A stretch of DNA of 64,000 nucleotides from Sphingobacterium multivorum (GTDB taxonomy: Bacteria > Bacteroidota > Bacteroidia > Sphingobacteriales > Sphingobacteriaceae), in NCBI RefSeq assembly GCF_039511225.1, contig NZ_CP154261.1, positions 2,480,001-2,544,000 of the forward strand, read 5' to 3'. Below are positions 33,944 through 43,312 of this stretch, in pieces. The position numbers and the translations under genes were made by a program. Each line of letters starts with the position of its first letter. Position 1 is the first letter of the stretch. The notes beneath the pieces were generated by a model that saw nothing but the letters and a program-made list of their open reading frames with translations, had not been told where the DNA came from and ran no database searches.

Positions 33944-34678
33944 AATCGTTTCAAATTTATTTAACTGAGTATTTCTTTATGGCAGACAATCTTATTTAGT
34001 CGACATTATTATTCTGGCCGCTATTTCTTTAGAATTCCTTTATTTTCAACCTTCCCTGAAAAAAGGTTATGCAAGAGAGATGAGGAAGAGGCAGGTAACA
34101 TACACCATTCTTCAAGTCTCGCTTTTAGACTTAGCTGTAAAAGCCTATACAAAATATTAAAATGAAATATAACTTTCAAGATTTTTATCAGATTGAAGAT
34201 CCTTCCACAATATGAGGAGACCTCTGGCTATTATGAGCTGACTGACGTTTTACACATACAACTGATTACGTCCTGCTGTATGTGGAGTTGTCGAGTTCTA
34301 TCAAAATATTCAGAACGGTTTGAACATAGGCAAACTTTGCCGGTTTTCAAATCAGAGAGAAAGATCTATGTTAGGTGTAGAAATAATTATATTATGGAGG
34401 CGGGCATTACGGCTATTGATTAAATCGCCTACGGTTTCCAATAAGTAATCAGCTTGAAAGACTTTCCAGTATAACTCCGATACCGAGGAGATAACCCTTT
34501 TATGTCTACGATAACCCCTTAACGTGGGTACTTTGCCTATATAATTTAGATCAAAGAAATATCGCGAATCAATTTTAATCAAGAACACGATACTGGGGAT
34601 GAAAACTCTTGATTACTGAAGTCGCGGCATTACAAAGTGGTATCACAAATTAGTAAATGAAAATATATATAAAATGAT

Positions 34679-34692
34679 ATACCGAACGGTAT
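34679..34692. promoter_or_regulatory. TetR-type palindrome ATACCGAACGGTAT (site 1)
   Basis: A perfect inverted repeat ATACCG-AA-CGGTAT lies where the -33 promoter element should be, 10 bases before the TATATTTG -7 box. A repressor bound here would block RNA polymerase. It matches the core of the larger palindrome at 35655-35692 in 12 of 14 positions, so the same regulator probably binds both. Confidence 0.62.
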
Positions 34693-34702
34693 TATATTTT
34701 TA

Positions 34703-34710
34703 TATATTTG
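34703..34710 (+). promoter_or_regulatory. -7 promoter element TATATTTG
   Basis: This is an exact TAnnTTTG match following the palindrome. Transcription would start near 34717, leaving a leader of about 126 bases before ATG 34843. Confidence 0.5.
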
Positions 34711-34842
34711 TGTACGATTCAGACAAGAGTGAATTGGCGGTTGAAGCATTTCAGCAACATCTTGATTGTGTTAAACCGAATCAGTGAATGCATAAATGCT
34801 GCTTCAACTTCGTATGGCTATAAAATAATGCGATAATAATTT

Positions 34843-35562
34843 ATGAACAATCTTTTAAAATTAACGATCGAGGCACATGGAGGCCTTCAAAATTGGAATA
34901 TGTTTACTAACATATCTGCACATCTAAAAGTCGATGGGCTAACTTGGATTCGGAAACAACAGTCAGGAATAATAAACGATACATATGTGTCTGTAGATAC
35001 AAAAAGACAATTTGCGTCTTTTCAACCGGTCTATGCAGATTGGAAGACGTCGTTTGAACCTGATCATGTTGCTGCTTTAACACTGGATAATGAAATAATT
35101 GAAGAACTGCCCAGTCCCAGGCAGTCTTTTTTTAACCACAAGAGGGAAACGCCTTGGACGCGCCTACAGACATTTTATTTTGCAAGTTATGCGATCTGGA
35201 TTTATTTCAATGCACCGTTCTGCTTTGCGGATCCGATTTTTGAAGTAACCGAAATTGATGCTTGGGAAGAAGACGGTGAAACGTTCCGTAGGTTGCGAGT
35301 TGTTTTTCCTGAAACACTTGAAAGCCATAGTCGTATTCAGACATTTTACATCGACAAGGCGGGACTTATACGCAGGCACGATTATAATGTGGAAATTTCC
35401 GAAAATGTTGCAAGTGCACATTATCTATATGATTATACAGAGGTACAAGGTATCAAGTTTCCAACCAAAAGACAGGTGTTTATCCGTAACGATGATAATA
35501 CGAGTATTCAACCTGAGCCAGTTCTGGTCATCCTTAATGTCATGGATATTGTGCTGAAGTAG
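34843..35562 (+). CDS. Hypothetical protein, LolA-like beta fold possible
   Basis: The 239-residue protein has no signal peptide. It begins with LLKLTIEAHGGLQNWNMFTNISAHLKVDG, an opening also seen in lipoprotein-carrier-like (LolA/LolB fold) proteins. Repeated beta-strand patterns follow (FRRLRVVFPE, IQTFYIDKAGLIRRHDYNV, YDYTEVQGIKFPTKRQVFI). The lack of a signal peptide is unusual for that fold. It is the first gene behind the TetR-type palindrome and is followed by a second such palindrome before the MFS gene. It therefore probably belongs to the same regulon. Function unknown. Confidence 0.7.
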   Translation: MNNLLKLTIEAHGGLQNWNMFTNISAHLKVDGLTWIRKQQSGIINDTYVSVDTKRQFASFQPVYADWKTSFEPDHVAALTLDNEIIEELPSPRQSFFNHKRETPWTRLQTFYFASYAIWIYFNAPFCFADPIFEVTEIDAWEEDGETFRRLRVVFPETLESHSRIQTFYIDKAGLIRRHDYNVEISENVASAHYLYDYTEVQGIKFPTKRQVFIRNDDNTSIQPEPVLVILNVMDIVLK

Positions 35563-35654
35563 TTCACAAATTTGCTGAACCAAGGCTGATGGAATGGTTA
35601 CATTTGCAACAGGACAACAATACAAGACAACCTTAACTATTTTAAGGATTTTTT

Positions 35655-35692
35655 TTAAGTTATAATATACCAATCGGTATATTATAACTTAA
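35655..35692. promoter_or_regulatory. 38-base perfect inverted repeat, TetR-type operator (site 2)
   Basis: Two 17-base arms (35655-35671 and 35676-35692) are perfectly complementary around AATC. The centre is ATACCAATCGGTAT, the same core as the site at 34679-34692. The repeat ends 18 bases before the ATG of the MFS gene, so it could act as operator and also fold over the leader. A T-run precedes it (35651-35656). A terminator role for the gene upstream is possible as well. Confidence 0.65.
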
Positions 35693-35710
35693 GGGTTTAA
35701 TAATAAAAAA

Positions 35711-37252
35711 ATGAATAGAATACTCCTGATCATTACTGTTATATCAGCGGCTATCATGGAATTGATTGATACATCCATTGTCAATGTGGCAATCAATCAT
35801 ATGAGCGGAAGCTTGGGTGCAACATTGGAAGATACTTCCTGGGTTGTGACTTCTTACGGCATCGCAAACGTTATCATTATTCCGATGACCGGTTTTCTTG
35901 TGAATAACCTGGGGCGTAGAAACTACTATATTGGATCTCTTATACTGTTTACATTATGTTCTTTTATGTGTGGCAACGCCTCCGGTATTTGGGAATTGGT
36001 GGCTTTTCGCTTTTTTCAGGGTATCGGCGGGGGGGCATTACTCTCTGTCTCTGCGACGGTGGTCTACGAATGCTTTCCAAAAGAAAAACAAAATATCGCG
36101 AGTGCCCTGTTCGGTATCGGTGTTTTTATCGGACCGACGATCGGGCCAACACTTGGCGGACACATAATTGATAACTTTTCCTGGGAATGGATTTTTTATA
36201 TTAATATTCCTATCGGTATCATTACTGCTATTATCTGTTATCGGATACTTCCGGAATCTCCAACCAGAAAAAAGGTCAAAGAAATAGACTGGGCAGGAAT
36301 CTTATTATTGATCGCAGGGATTGGTTCTTTACAGACCATTCTTGAACGTGGGGAAACAGAAGATTGGTTTGAAACCCGGTATATCACCATACTTGCAGTT
36401 ATTGCATTTCTTTCACTTCTTCTTTTTGTTTACAGGGAACTTACCACAGCACATCCTGTGGTGAAATTATCTATTTTAAGATCCCCTTCATTAAGTATTT
36501 CTGCGTTGCTCACTTTTATTACCGGTATGGGGATGTTTACTTCTATTTATCTGACTCCAGTATTTGCTCAGCGGCTTTTACAGTTTACCCCATCAATGGC
36601 TGGTTTAATGCTCCTTCCGGGATCTATCATAGCCGTATTTGCGCTGATAATTACAGGGCGTGTGCTACAGAAGGGTATACCACCTGCATTAGTTGTATTC
36701 ATCGGCTTCTGTTGCTTCATCTATTTCAATTGGTCGATGTCAAGGGTAACTCTAGAAGTCCCGTTCACAACAATATCAGTTAATTTAATTTTTAGGGCAC
36801 TGGGGATGGCATTGCTGACAGTTCCTCTTTCTACGCTTGCTATTTCGTCATTAAGACCCGAAGATATACCACAGGGAACAGCCATAAATAATATGATGAG
36901 GCAGCTGGGCGGCTCTTTTGGTATTTCTATCATCAATACGTTTATTGTCAGAAGAATGGCTCAGCACAGGTCGGATTTAGTTTCAAACATCACCTACACA
37001 AATAATTCAGTGGTAGAAAGACTGGATAAGTATACAGCTCTTTTTCAAACCAAAGGTTTTGGGCATGATGATGCACAGCATCGGGCCATCGGTCTAATGG
37101 ATATGATTGCGCAAAAACAGGTTTTCATGTTAAGTTACATCGACGCCTATCTTTTCATCGGTGCGGCATTTGCACTATCACTACCTCTGCTGTTATTTTT
37201 CTCGATGCGGAAAAGCAATAAAAAAATTGTGGTGGCAGCAGCTGATCATTAA
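35711..37252 (+). CDS. DHA2 family (EmrB/QacA) multidrug MFS transporter
   Basis: The 513-residue protein has 14 predicted membrane helices. The DHA2 signatures are clear: ELIDTSIVNVAINHM in helix 1, DTSWVVTSYGIAN before helix 2, RFFQGIGGGALLS, motif C GVFIGPTIGPTLGG and PLSTLAISSLRPEDIPQGTA. It should export drugs or other toxic organic cations by proton antiport. No adaptor or TolC gene is attached, unlike the 4.8-8.8 kb system. It lies 18 bases behind the second TetR-type palindrome and is followed by an SDR gene 27 bases on, so drug-induced derepression of a transporter-reductase pair is likely. Confidence 0.92.
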   Translation: MNRILLIITVISAAIMELIDTSIVNVAINHMSGSLGATLEDTSWVVTSYGIANVIIIPMTGFLVNNLGRRNYYIGSLILFTLCSFMCGNASGIWELVAFRFFQGIGGGALLSVSATVVYECFPKEKQNIASALFGIGVFIGPTIGPTLGGHIIDNFSWEWIFYINIPIGIITAIICYRILPESPTRKKVKEIDWAGILLLIAGIGSLQTILERGETEDWFETRYITILAVIAFLSLLLFVYRELTTAHPVVKLSILRSPSLSISALLTFITGMGMFTSIYLTPVFAQRLLQFTPSMAGLMLLPGSIIAVFALIITGRVLQKGIPPALVVFIGFCCFIYFNWSMSRVTLEVPFTTISVNLIFRALGMALLTVPLSTLAISSLRPEDIPQGTAINNMMRQLGGSFGISIINTFIVRRMAQHRSDLVSNITYTNNSVVERLDKYTALFQTKGFGHDDAQHRAIGLMDMIAQKQVFMLSYIDAYLFIGAAFALSLPLLLFFSMRKSNKKIVVAAADH

Positions 37253-37279
37253 CAAAATTAATCTCAAAAAATAAGAAAT

Positions 37280-38029
37280 ATGAACACAAAAAACAACACG
37301 GTTATTATTTCTGGCGGTACCGCCGGAATAGGTTTGGAACTTGCCAAGCTATTTGCAGCATATGGAAATAAAGTGATTATAACAGGCCGTACAAAAGAAC
37401 GGTTAGATAAAGCTTTACAACTTTTGCCCGGCGCCATAGGAATTCAGTGTGATATCTCAAAACCGGAAGATACCGACGCTCTGATAAGAGAAATTCAAAG
37501 CAAACACAGCGATGTTAACATATTGATCAATAATGCAGGTGCAGCACATGTTTATAATCTGTTAACAGAAAATATAAACGCAGAGGAAAAAGCGCGCGAA
37601 GAAATGCTTACCAATTACTTATCCATAATCCGACTAAATGAGAAGCTTTTGCCTTTGCTTCAAGCCAAAAAAGAATCGGCAATAGTTAACGTTTCTTCTG
37701 TTGTTGCTTATGTGCCGGGAGGCCTTGCAACATATTCAGCAAGTAAGGCTGCTCTGCATTCTTATACACAGTCGTTAAGAATAGCGCTCGATAACATCTC
37801 TTCGACAGTAAAGGTCTTTGAACTTATGCCGCCCTTAGTTGATACCGAATTTTCGGCACCCATTGGTGGACAAAATGGTATTCCCGCGTCTGAAGTAGCT
37901 ACACGTTTTATTCAGGGATTCAGCGATGATGAACTTGAAATCAGGGTAGGGAAGACCGATGACATTTACCGCAGTTATCTTTCCAACCCAGCAGAAGCAT
38001 TGAAAATGATGAATCCGAGCAGCAAGTAA
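37280..38029 (+). CDS. SDR family oxidoreductase (DltE-like)
   Basis: The 249-residue classical SDR has cofactor motif SGGTAGIGLELAKLF, NNAGAAH and catalytic Y152-x3-K156 in YSASKAALHSY, followed by a PPLVDTEF loop typical of the DltE-like group. It should reduce or oxidise a small carbonyl or alcohol with NAD(P). It is the last gene of the MFS operon and is closed by a hairpin at 38250-38273. Between them (38035-38157) a GTG-started frame of about 40 codons is present but not recognisable. Confidence 0.9.
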   Translation: MNTKNNTVIISGGTAGIGLELAKLFAAYGNKVIITGRTKERLDKALQLLPGAIGIQCDISKPEDTDALIREIQSKHSDVNILINNAGAAHVYNLLTENINAEEKAREEMLTNYLSIIRLNEKLLPLLQAKKESAIVNVSSVVAYVPGGLATYSASKAALHSYTQSLRIALDNISSTVKVFELMPPLVDTEFSAPIGGQNGIPASEVATRFIQGFSDDELEIRVGKTDDIYRSYLSNPAEALKMMNPSSK

Positions 38030-38249
38030 TTTAAGTGAAACTTTTTATAAAGCGAAATAAGCTGTATAACAGAAGCAAAGCTTCAAAGGAAGATTTTGCA
38101 TATTTGACACCTGTGCTTGCAAAACAGGATATAGCCCTTTTATTAACGAAAGAATAAGCTGAAATCCAGAAATATACCTAACTTTAAATTAGAGCAATGC
38201 CCAAAGCCGGTTTAACATTTGGCTCAAGCGGACATCTAGCCAAAAAAGA

Positions 38250-38278
38250 CTCCCTTATCGGTTAATAAGGGAGCTTTT
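38250..38278. terminator. Bidirectional terminator between SDR and hchA
   Basis: CTCCCTTAT (38250-38258) pairs with ATAAGGGAG (38265-38273) around a six-base loop. An A-run stands before it and a T-run after, so it serves both convergent genes. Confidence 0.82.
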
Positions 38279-38295
38279 TATTTGAAAAAAATCGC

Positions 38296-39177
38296 CTATC
38301 CATTTTCCAATTTTGATTTTTCATGGGCGAGAAGTTCATCTGCGCAGAGTTTTCCGAATTTATCGGCCGCCAGTGGGCTATCCGCAGTAATCAGTTTTCT
38401 ATCAACGTGACAATCGCCGGCAATTTTTTTATTCAAGATTTCAACCCCAAGTTGTTTGAGTTTTTCGCCATAAAACCAGGGCATCTCGCCCGGCTGGTAT
38501 CCACTTTCTGGCAAAGTTTTATCCATTTCATCGGGAAACGAATTGATCTTATACCCCTTAAAGGGAAACTCATCGTCTCCGCAATCTGCTGCGCTTAAGA
38601 GCGCTGCGGGGCCATGGCAGATTGCCAAGAGATATTTATCTTCAGTTACTGCCCATTTGATAAGTTCTTTTACATCATTATTTTCAGGTAGCCCGAGCAT
38701 TGCGCCATGTCCACCTGGAATAAAAACGGCAACGTAGTCAACGTATCCTTTGTTCGTATCAGCTATAAAATGCCGTAGGTTGTGCGGGTTTGAAAATTGT
38801 GTATTATACTTGTCGAGGATGTTACCGATGTTTTCATCTTCGTACGGCATAGCCCACATTTCGAATTTTACAGGAGCACCGGTTGGTGTATAGAAGTCAA
38901 CCTCAAATCCAGCCTGTACGAAATGAAGAATGGGAACAAGTGTTTCGACCGGATGATTGCCTGTTGAAAATTTCTTTCCATTTTTCATGATCATATACCG
39001 TTCTTCTGTGCAAAGTACGAGAATCTTTTTTCGGGTGTCCTTGTTAACATCACTGTACTTTTTTTTGCTGTAATTTGTCTTGGCCGCAACCATCGTCTTT
39101 CTTGAAAAAAAAGAAGGTTCGTAACCAATGCCGTCAAATACGGGTTCTTTGCTCAAATCGTTTGAAAATAATGACAT
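38296..39177 (-). CDS. hchA: Hsp31-like glyoxalase III / chaperone
   Basis: The 293-residue cytoplasmic protein of the DJ-1/PfpI superfamily detoxifies methylglyoxal without glutathione and may act as a holding chaperone. The nucleophile is Cys187 in LLAICHGPAALLSA, matching Cys185 of E. coli Hsp31. The long N-terminal extension, the metal-site region STGNHPVETLVPILHF and PGGHGAMLGLPEN are family-specific. Length is close to the E. coli protein (283). It stands alone between two intergenic regions and adds to the carbonyl-detoxification theme, with a shorter DJ-1 relative at 27026-27718. Confidence 0.93.
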   Translation of the reverse strand: MSLFSNDLSKEPVFDGIGYEPSFFSRKTMVAAKTNYSKKKYSDVNKDTRKKILVLCTEERYMIMKNGKKFSTGNHPVETLVPILHFVQAGFEVDFYTPTGAPVKFEMWAMPYEDENIGNILDKYNTQFSNPHNLRHFIADTNKGYVDYVAVFIPGGHGAMLGLPENNDVKELIKWAVTEDKYLLAICHGPAALLSAADCGDDEFPFKGYKINSFPDEMDKTLPESGYQPGEMPWFYGEKLKQLGVEILNKKIAGDCHVDRKLITADSPLAADKFGKLCADELLAHEKSKLENG

Positions 39178-39672
39178 AGTAATATTTTTTAGGGTTTGTC
39201 ATTCATGCTATTCATAAGCTTCGAATGTCAATCTTTACATATTTTATAAAATCTTTAAGAGATAACAATATCAAAACCCATGCTGTTTCGCCTAAAAAAT
39301 ATTTGTGAAAAGTGGTACGTAAAGAAGCTGAGGGAATGATAGAAAAGTATTGGTTATTCGTCGATTTTAAACTCTAAGAATTTTGGGGATGAGATATTGG
39401 CGTCCTAAATGTATTTATTAAGATCCTTTGGGTCTTTCGATCAAAATAACTTCGTGGGAAATCAAGTAGGTTATGTCAGTGAATCGTTAAAAACAAGTTG
39501 CAGAAATTAGCATCTCCGACAGTAAAATTTCCTCTCAGGCGCAAGAGTTTTATTTTCTCGTCCGAGTAGTCAGAATTGAGGTTCCCTGTTTCTTCCGGGG
39601 AACCTCATGTGCCGCAAAGATAGCCTAAAGCAAACACAATAGTATCCCGACCATACATTTATATTGTAGTAG
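39178..39672. other. Intergenic region with one hairpin
   Basis: No gene is seen in this stretch of about 495 bases. A 9-10 base inverted repeat (GAGGTTCCC at 39578-39586 with GGGAACCTC at 39598-39606) lies about 70 bases beyond the lipoprotein stop on that gene's downstream side. It lacks a T-run and may be a weak terminator. Confidence 0.4.
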
Positions 39673-40098
39673 CTATCTTTTTTTATAGGTATCTATATAA
39701 TAAACTGTGTTTGAACCCTTCCATTTAACCTTCAAAGTCGTTTTATCCAGCAATAATATCTCTTCGGTAAATCCACCCGAACCATAACTAATTATATTGC
39801 CTGATTTTGACCATTTTAAATCATGCCCTTTATCTTCACAGCTTTTATCAAAATCATAATACCTTCCTGTTCCATCTAATCTAAACTCTTCATAATCTTT
39901 TTTAGTGGGGCAATCAGGCACAATATCGGTCGAGAAAGTTTCAACACCATTAGTAAATCCTGACGTATGTGTAAGCTCCCATTGTCCTATGATATTACCT
40001 CTATCTTCATTATTAGTGTTATACCCCTCTACCAATGAATCTTCATTGCAGGAAAACAGAAGTCCAAATATTGCTGCCGTTATTATAATTAATTTCAT
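39673..40098 (-). CDS. Lipoprotein, lipocalin-like
   Basis: The 141-residue protein has a lipobox ending LFSC (acylated Cys at position 17) followed by NEDS. The mature sequence IIGQWELTHTSGFTNG, FRLDGTGRYYDFDKSC and VKWKGSNTVYYIDTY resembles the small lipocalin-like lipoproteins of Bacteroidota and the protein at 11235-11645. It begins 19 bases after the 750-residue outer-membrane protein on the same strand and is probably co-transcribed with it, which suggests a common envelope location. Confidence 0.78.
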   Translation of the reverse strand: MKLIIITAAIFGLLFSCNEDSLVEGYNTNNEDRGNIIGQWELTHTSGFTNGVETFSTDIVPDCPTKKDYEEFRLDGTGRYYDFDKSCEDKGHDLKWSKSGNIISYGSGGFTEEILLLDKTTLKVKWKGSNTVYYIDTYKKR

Positions 40099-40117
40099 AA
40101 TTATCGTTTTTAAAAGT

Positions 40118-42370
40118 TTACCAAAGTTTTCCTTGCCTGATTATTTTAATCGAAAAATAATCTTGATTAGCGAACGTAAACGCATTAGGATATTGAAGAT
40201 TTCCAGCTACTGGATAATTTTTGCTGTATGTCCCTTCCAAAATGATTTCGCTTTCTATATTAGCACTTAAACCAAATGACATTGTCGGTTTGTGATGTTT
40301 GGCAAATGTAAATTGTTCAAAATAAATCCCCGGTTTTAACCATGATTCACGGCCGTGATGACGCCAATGTAACATAGGTCCGCCACCATAACGCAACACA
40401 TGGTAACTGTATTTTCCTTCCCTCACTTCATCGGTGGTAGTAGCCCCACCGGACTGAGCATCTTTATCAGCAGTTTTGTCCCCAACACGATTATACCAAC
40501 CAAAATCAGCAAAAAACTTAAATCTAGTCTGCGATTTATACCAAAACCGTATACCGCCCTCAATCCCTGTTGCGGTGTGTGTGCCGCTGGTTCCCTTTGA
40601 AAAAGCATTGATACCAATTGACACAAGAGGACGAACATGGAGATTTACCGGTTTATTGTTGAGGAATTCTAAATTCAATCCAAAGTAAACAAGTGGGTAG
40701 CTTGTCTTATCCGCATACGAGGCAGGAGCCGAATACGAATTGTTTTGATTAGTTATTATAGGCATTTGCTCATAACCCAAACCTACCTGAACTTTACCGG
40801 ATGATACTTTGTTTGTATATTGATCATTAATCAATGACATGATACCGATCGTCCCTGATGCTAAACTGGTATAGGCCAAATCTTCATTTGCATCCCGTTT
40901 TTCCTGAACAGCTAATCTTTCTTGTCTGGCAGCAGTCCGTTTAGCTTCATATGCCCGATTGTATTTTTCAGAAGCAGTCTGTTTTTGCGTGTCATTTAAC
41001 GCTATATTTTGCGCTTCCGAATAGAGACTCATTGCACTGTCATAATTCCCGTCCGCGTAGGCCTTGTCGCCTTGGGTTATATAATTGTCAAACCGATTTT
41101 GTTGTTCTTCAGCGCGACGCTGTTCTTCCTGTTGTTTACGCAATTGTTCATCGTTTCGTTTTTCCTCCTCTCGATCTAGCGTTTTTAGCCTGGCTATTTC
41201 GGTTTTTAGCGTATTTATATCTTGTTGTAAACTACCTGGCAAATGAACGCCTGAAAGGCAAAGGTCTTCGTTCACTTGACTTGGTTTGCCCGATTTCTGA
41301 ACAAGTGCACTAAGCTCGTTACAAAGTTCATTTCTTTGTTTTTCCAGGTCTTGTTGAGTTTCACGCTGGGGCGCCACGCCTTTTTGATATCGCAGTTCCT
41401 GTTCCAATTCATTAACCTCATTTTTTAATTGGTTTATATCATTTTCAACATAGCTTTTATTAAGATTTCTACAAATCTTGTCAAATACTGCATTCTGCCT
41501 ATTACCAAGTACCGTACTTAATTCCTGGCACAACTCATACCTTCTCTTTTTTAATGACAGCAGTTCCTCTTCTTGAGAGGTCCCACATACCGGTTTTCCT
41601 GTAGAAACATAAATTAGTTTATCCAAACGGTATGATGTAATGCGGACATTATTTTGCATTTTATGCTCAAATTTAATCGTTTCACCTGGGTTTACTGTAT
41701 GAGTATCCCCAAAATGAACTCGACCATTGGCATCTAACAATTGAAATACAAATGAAACCGTTCTGTCATTATTGCTTTTTACCTCGAAAAAATCAGTCTG
41801 CCCGCCCCAGCCGTTACCTCCGTGCAGAACCTTATACAGTATATTCGTATTACAATCAGTACCTGTGAAAGTTTTCCATTCCCCCCACTCAGGCTTGACA
41901 TAGGGTCTTTCTCCACGCTCAATCCTAGTGGATTTTCCGACATAAGGTTCATCTTTACCAACAGTAATGCATTCAATGGTATTCTGGTATTCCCGCCCCG
42001 CTCCCAAATCCATAAAAGTGGCTGTAGGATTAGAAGGAAAAACCATTGGCCAACCGTTATAAGTACGAGTTATTTGTTTACAATCTGGCGCTTTATAATC
42101 GCTACCAATAATTTCTATATAGGAATCTCTAAAGGTTGCCAGTTCAGGAGTATTATTTTTAACTTTGACCGTGACATAGAATATATTTATTTGTTGTTCA
42201 CAAGTTCCATATCCGCTGGACCCCATATAATCCTTGCTTTTATAAGTTCCCGCACGTTTGTAGGAATAGCTAAATATAATTCCACCATCCTTGTAAATTA
42301 TTTCTCCCCCTTGCCCGAAAGAAAGCGAACTACTTAATAACAGCATCAAAAAAATGTAAATTCTTTTCAT
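40118..42370 (-). CDS. Outer-membrane protein with coiled-coil, TPR-like and barrel parts
   Basis: The 750-residue protein has a signal peptide (about residues 1-19, ending SLSFGQ). A beta-rich N-terminal region of about 240 residues with several Cys follows. The middle is a strongly charged coiled coil (about 268-420, including EEEKRNDEQLRKQQEEQRRA). A TPR-like segment comes next (ITQGDKAYADGNYDSAMSLYSEAQNI). The C-terminal 220 residues read as an outer-membrane barrel (VGLGYEQMP, FFADFGWYNRVG, HVLRYGGGPMLHW). I know no family name for the whole. The layout suggests a periplasmic scaffold tethered to an outer-membrane anchor, with the following lipoprotein as possible partner. Confidence 0.72.
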   Translation of the reverse strand: MKRIYIFLMLLLSSSLSFGQGGEIIYKDGGIIFSYSYKRAGTYKSKDYMGSSGYGTCEQQINIFYVTVKVKNNTPELATFRDSYIEIIGSDYKAPDCKQITRTYNGWPMVFPSNPTATFMDLGAGREYQNTIECITVGKDEPYVGKSTRIERGERPYVKPEWGEWKTFTGTDCNTNILYKVLHGGNGWGGQTDFFEVKSNNDRTVSFVFQLLDANGRVHFGDTHTVNPGETIKFEHKMQNNVRITSYRLDKLIYVSTGKPVCGTSQEEELLSLKKRRYELCQELSTVLGNRQNAVFDKICRNLNKSYVENDINQLKNEVNELEQELRYQKGVAPQRETQQDLEKQRNELCNELSALVQKSGKPSQVNEDLCLSGVHLPGSLQQDINTLKTEIARLKTLDREEEKRNDEQLRKQQEEQRRAEEQQNRFDNYITQGDKAYADGNYDSAMSLYSEAQNIALNDTQKQTASEKYNRAYEAKRTAARQERLAVQEKRDANEDLAYTSLASGTIGIMSLINDQYTNKVSSGKVQVGLGYEQMPIITNQNNSYSAPASYADKTSYPLVYFGLNLEFLNNKPVNLHVRPLVSIGINAFSKGTSGTHTATGIEGGIRFWYKSQTRFKFFADFGWYNRVGDKTADKDAQSGGATTTDEVREGKYSYHVLRYGGGPMLHWRHHGRESWLKPGIYFEQFTFAKHHKPTMSFGLSANIESEIILEGTYSKNYPVAGNLQYPNAFTFANQDYFSIKIIRQGKLW

Positions 42371-42500
42371 AACTAGGTTGTGTTTTATTTGATGAATAAT
42401 TTCAACTATTCGGTTTTATTAAAAAACGTTGGCTAATGCTGGGATTCCCTCTTTTGGCTTATACTGATACAGCAAATTTATCTAAGCCAAAAGCAAAAAA

Positions 42501-42522
42501 AAATACCGAGTTCTCGGTATTT
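42501..42522. terminator. Rho-independent terminator after the LuxR-type gene
   Basis: AAATACCGAG and CTCGGTATTT form a tight stem flanked by A-run and T-run. It lies just past the stop of the LuxR-type gene on the minus strand and can act on both strands. Confidence 0.75.
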
Positions 42523-42544
42523 TCTATTTAATCTTTGTCCATTT

Positions 42545-43312
42545 TTATATCCATCCCTCTCTTACGGACTTGCTTATAAGCTCAACAGAAGAATGTGCCT
42601 GCGCTTTTTTTAAAATGTTTTTCTTGTGTGTATCAACAGTAAAAACGCTAAGAAATAGCTTATCGGCAATCTGCCTACTTGTATTTCCCTCTATTATCTC
42701 TTTTAGGATTTCCCGTTCCCTCCGGGTAAACATGTCGAAAGATTTTACCAAAATTGGCTCCCGTATATCGTAGTAAGAAGGCCTGCCTTCGATTCCGATA
42801 ATCGAAAAACAAGGCTCGCCTGTGGGCTTTATATGTGAAATATCTGTATGGACATGAAAGCTTTGGCAAACATTTAACTCGTTATAATCTACCAGGATGT
42901 ATTGGATTAGAATACGTTTGTATTTGTTAGCGGTTGTTTTTAGTCGTAAGTCATATTGCACTTTATAATACGGATATTCTTCGATGGAAACAGAGTTATA
43001 AAATGAAATTACTTTCTCTTCAAAGTGCAGGAAACAGGCCCTGTCATCCGGATGGATGTTGTCCGTAAAGAGCTGCATTGTAACCTCAGCGGGTTCATAA
43101 CCTAATACATTGGTTACATCTTTTCCTATATCCACTATTTCTCCTTGCATAATGTTGAAAAGAAGATAGTAGTAATCGCCAACCTGAAAAATATTGAGCA
43201 ATTTTTTGTACTGTTCCAGTTGTCCGATTAACAGTTGTTTACTGGGAAATGTTTTGTCATGCACTACGGTATCCCAAAGTTTTTGGGCAGAAAGTAGAAT
43301 TCTGTTTCTCAT
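42545..43312 (-). CDS. LuxR-type regulator with PAS domain
   Basis: The 255-residue protein has a PAS-fold sensor (about residues 45-150; VTNVLGYEPAEVTMQLF, DNIHPDDRACFLHFEEKV). A C-terminal LuxR/GerE helix-turn-helix begins near residue 192 (FTRREREILKEIIEGNTSRQIADKLFLSVFTVDTHKKNILKK). There is no receiver domain. Proteins of this type are common in Bacteroidota and probably sense a small ligand or redox state. It is followed by the coiled-coil outer-membrane protein on the same strand, separated by a terminator, so a direct regulatory link is only possible, not shown. Confidence 0.88.
   Translation of the reverse strand: MRNRILLSAQKLWDTVVHDKTFPSKQLLIGQLEQYKKLLNIFQVGDYYYLLFNIMQGEIVDIGKDVTNVLGYEPAEVTMQLFTDNIHPDDRACFLHFEEKVISFYNSVSIEEYPYYKVQYDLRLKTTANKYKRILIQYILVDYNELNVCQSFHVHTDISHIKPTGEPCFSIIGIEGRPSYYDIREPILVKSFDMFTRREREILKEIIEGNTSRQIADKLFLSVFTVDTHKKNILKKAQAHSSVELISKSVREGWI

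Larger units (their letters stand above)
33944..34842. other. 900-base intergenic region with an operator and promoter
   Basis: Two overlapping opposite frames near 34193-34588 have no recognisable features and mutually conflict. I do not call either. The right end carries a palindrome at 34679-34692 and a -7 element at 34703-34710 for the following gene. The rest looks like decayed sequence. Confidence 0.4.

Noticed and set aside
34193..34588. Two overlapping opposite-strand frames of 76 and 78 codons
   Set aside because: They conflict with each other, lack motifs and lie in a region that looks decayed.
38035..38157. GTG-started frame of about 40 codons after the SDR gene
   Set aside because: Too short and unrecognised. 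It lies between a stop and a terminator.
40951..41313. 120-codon plus-strand frame within the 750-residue protein gene
   Set aside because: It is antisense to the coiled-coil-coding region, whose biased codons leave the other strand open.
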